Shown here in pieces: positions 32,087 through 32,135 of a DNA stretch of 32,135 nucleotides. A program made the position numbers and the translations under genes. The stretch spans positions 1-32,135 of the forward strand of contig NZ_JBEKVH010000027.1 in the NCBI RefSeq assembly GCF_049514155.1, written 5' to 3'. This DNA comes from Roseiarcus sp049514155. Its GTDB lineage: Bacteria; Pseudomonadota; Alphaproteobacteria; Rhizobiales; Beijerinckiaceae. Each line of letters starts with the position of its first letter. The stretch's first letter is position 1. Under the pieces are notes generated by a model. That model ran no database searches, was not told where the DNA came from, and saw only the letters and a list, made by a program, of their open reading frames with translations.

Positions 32087-32135
32087 GCGTCGAAAGGCGC
32101 CCGCTGGGCTGGGCGGCTTGTAGGCGCGGGCGTCG

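Overview
The window is GC-rich chromosomal DNA of an alphaproteobacterium, most likely a member of the Rhizobiales/Hyphomicrobiales (perhaps near the Beijerinckiaceae or Methylocystaceae; this is inferred from gene order and protein style, not proven). Supporting signs are the glgP-glgB-glgC-glgA-glgX order, the erpA<>dgt-argS-SPOR-nagZ block, the rplM-rpsI block, and the many GTG/ATG starts that overlap the preceding stop.

Layout. (1) 1-10068, minus strand: a glycogen operon, read glgP -> glgB -> glgC -> glgA -> glgX. The last gene runs in frame off the left edge and carries the N-terminus of a 4-alpha-glucanotransferase (MalQ), so it is a GlgX-MalQ fusion. (2) 10210-11878: mtnA (methionine salvage), facing a small membrane-anchored coiled-coil protein of unknown role. 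(3) 12069-13611: soxB-soxD, the beta and delta subunits of a heterotetrameric sarcosine oxidase or N-methylglutamate dehydrogenase. The alpha and gamma genes that normally follow are absent; palindromic intergenic DNA and a frameshifted 3' remnant of zwf (glucose-6-phosphate dehydrogenase) lie there instead. (4) 14219-16074, minus strand: an Mrr-type restriction endonuclease and a Xre/RES toxin-antitoxin pair, a small defence/stability islet. (5) 16215-20304: parC, then a MarR regulator and an MFS transporter. The MarR gene has an operator-like palindrome on its -10 region and may be leaderless. (6) 20330-26930: a GFA-fold enzyme and erpA (minus), then dgt, argS, a SPOR-domain protein and nagZ (plus). 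(7) 26927-29084, minus: a CoA-binding protein, an ECHDC3-like enoyl-CoA hydratase homologue without the usual catalytic glutamates, and a DEDDh exonuclease. (8) 29296-30399: rplM-rpsI with a clear promoter and terminator. (9) 30663-32086: a two-gene cassette with its own promoter and visibly lower GC, encoding a modular secreted-toxin-like protein and a TPR protein.

How the genes work together. glgC makes ADP-glucose, glgA polymerises it, glgB branches it, and glgP, glgX and MalQ break it down or recycle the short glucans; stop/start overlaps suggest coupled translation. dgt, argS, the SPOR protein and nagZ are a housekeeping set (dNTP hydrolysis, tRNA charging, cell-wall binding and muropeptide recycling).

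The most unusual stretches are 13612-16140 (operon truncation, pseudogene, restriction gene and toxin-antitoxin pair side by side) and 30663-32086 (possible effector and partner cassette). No rRNA, tRNA, CRISPR array or intact insertion sequence was seen.
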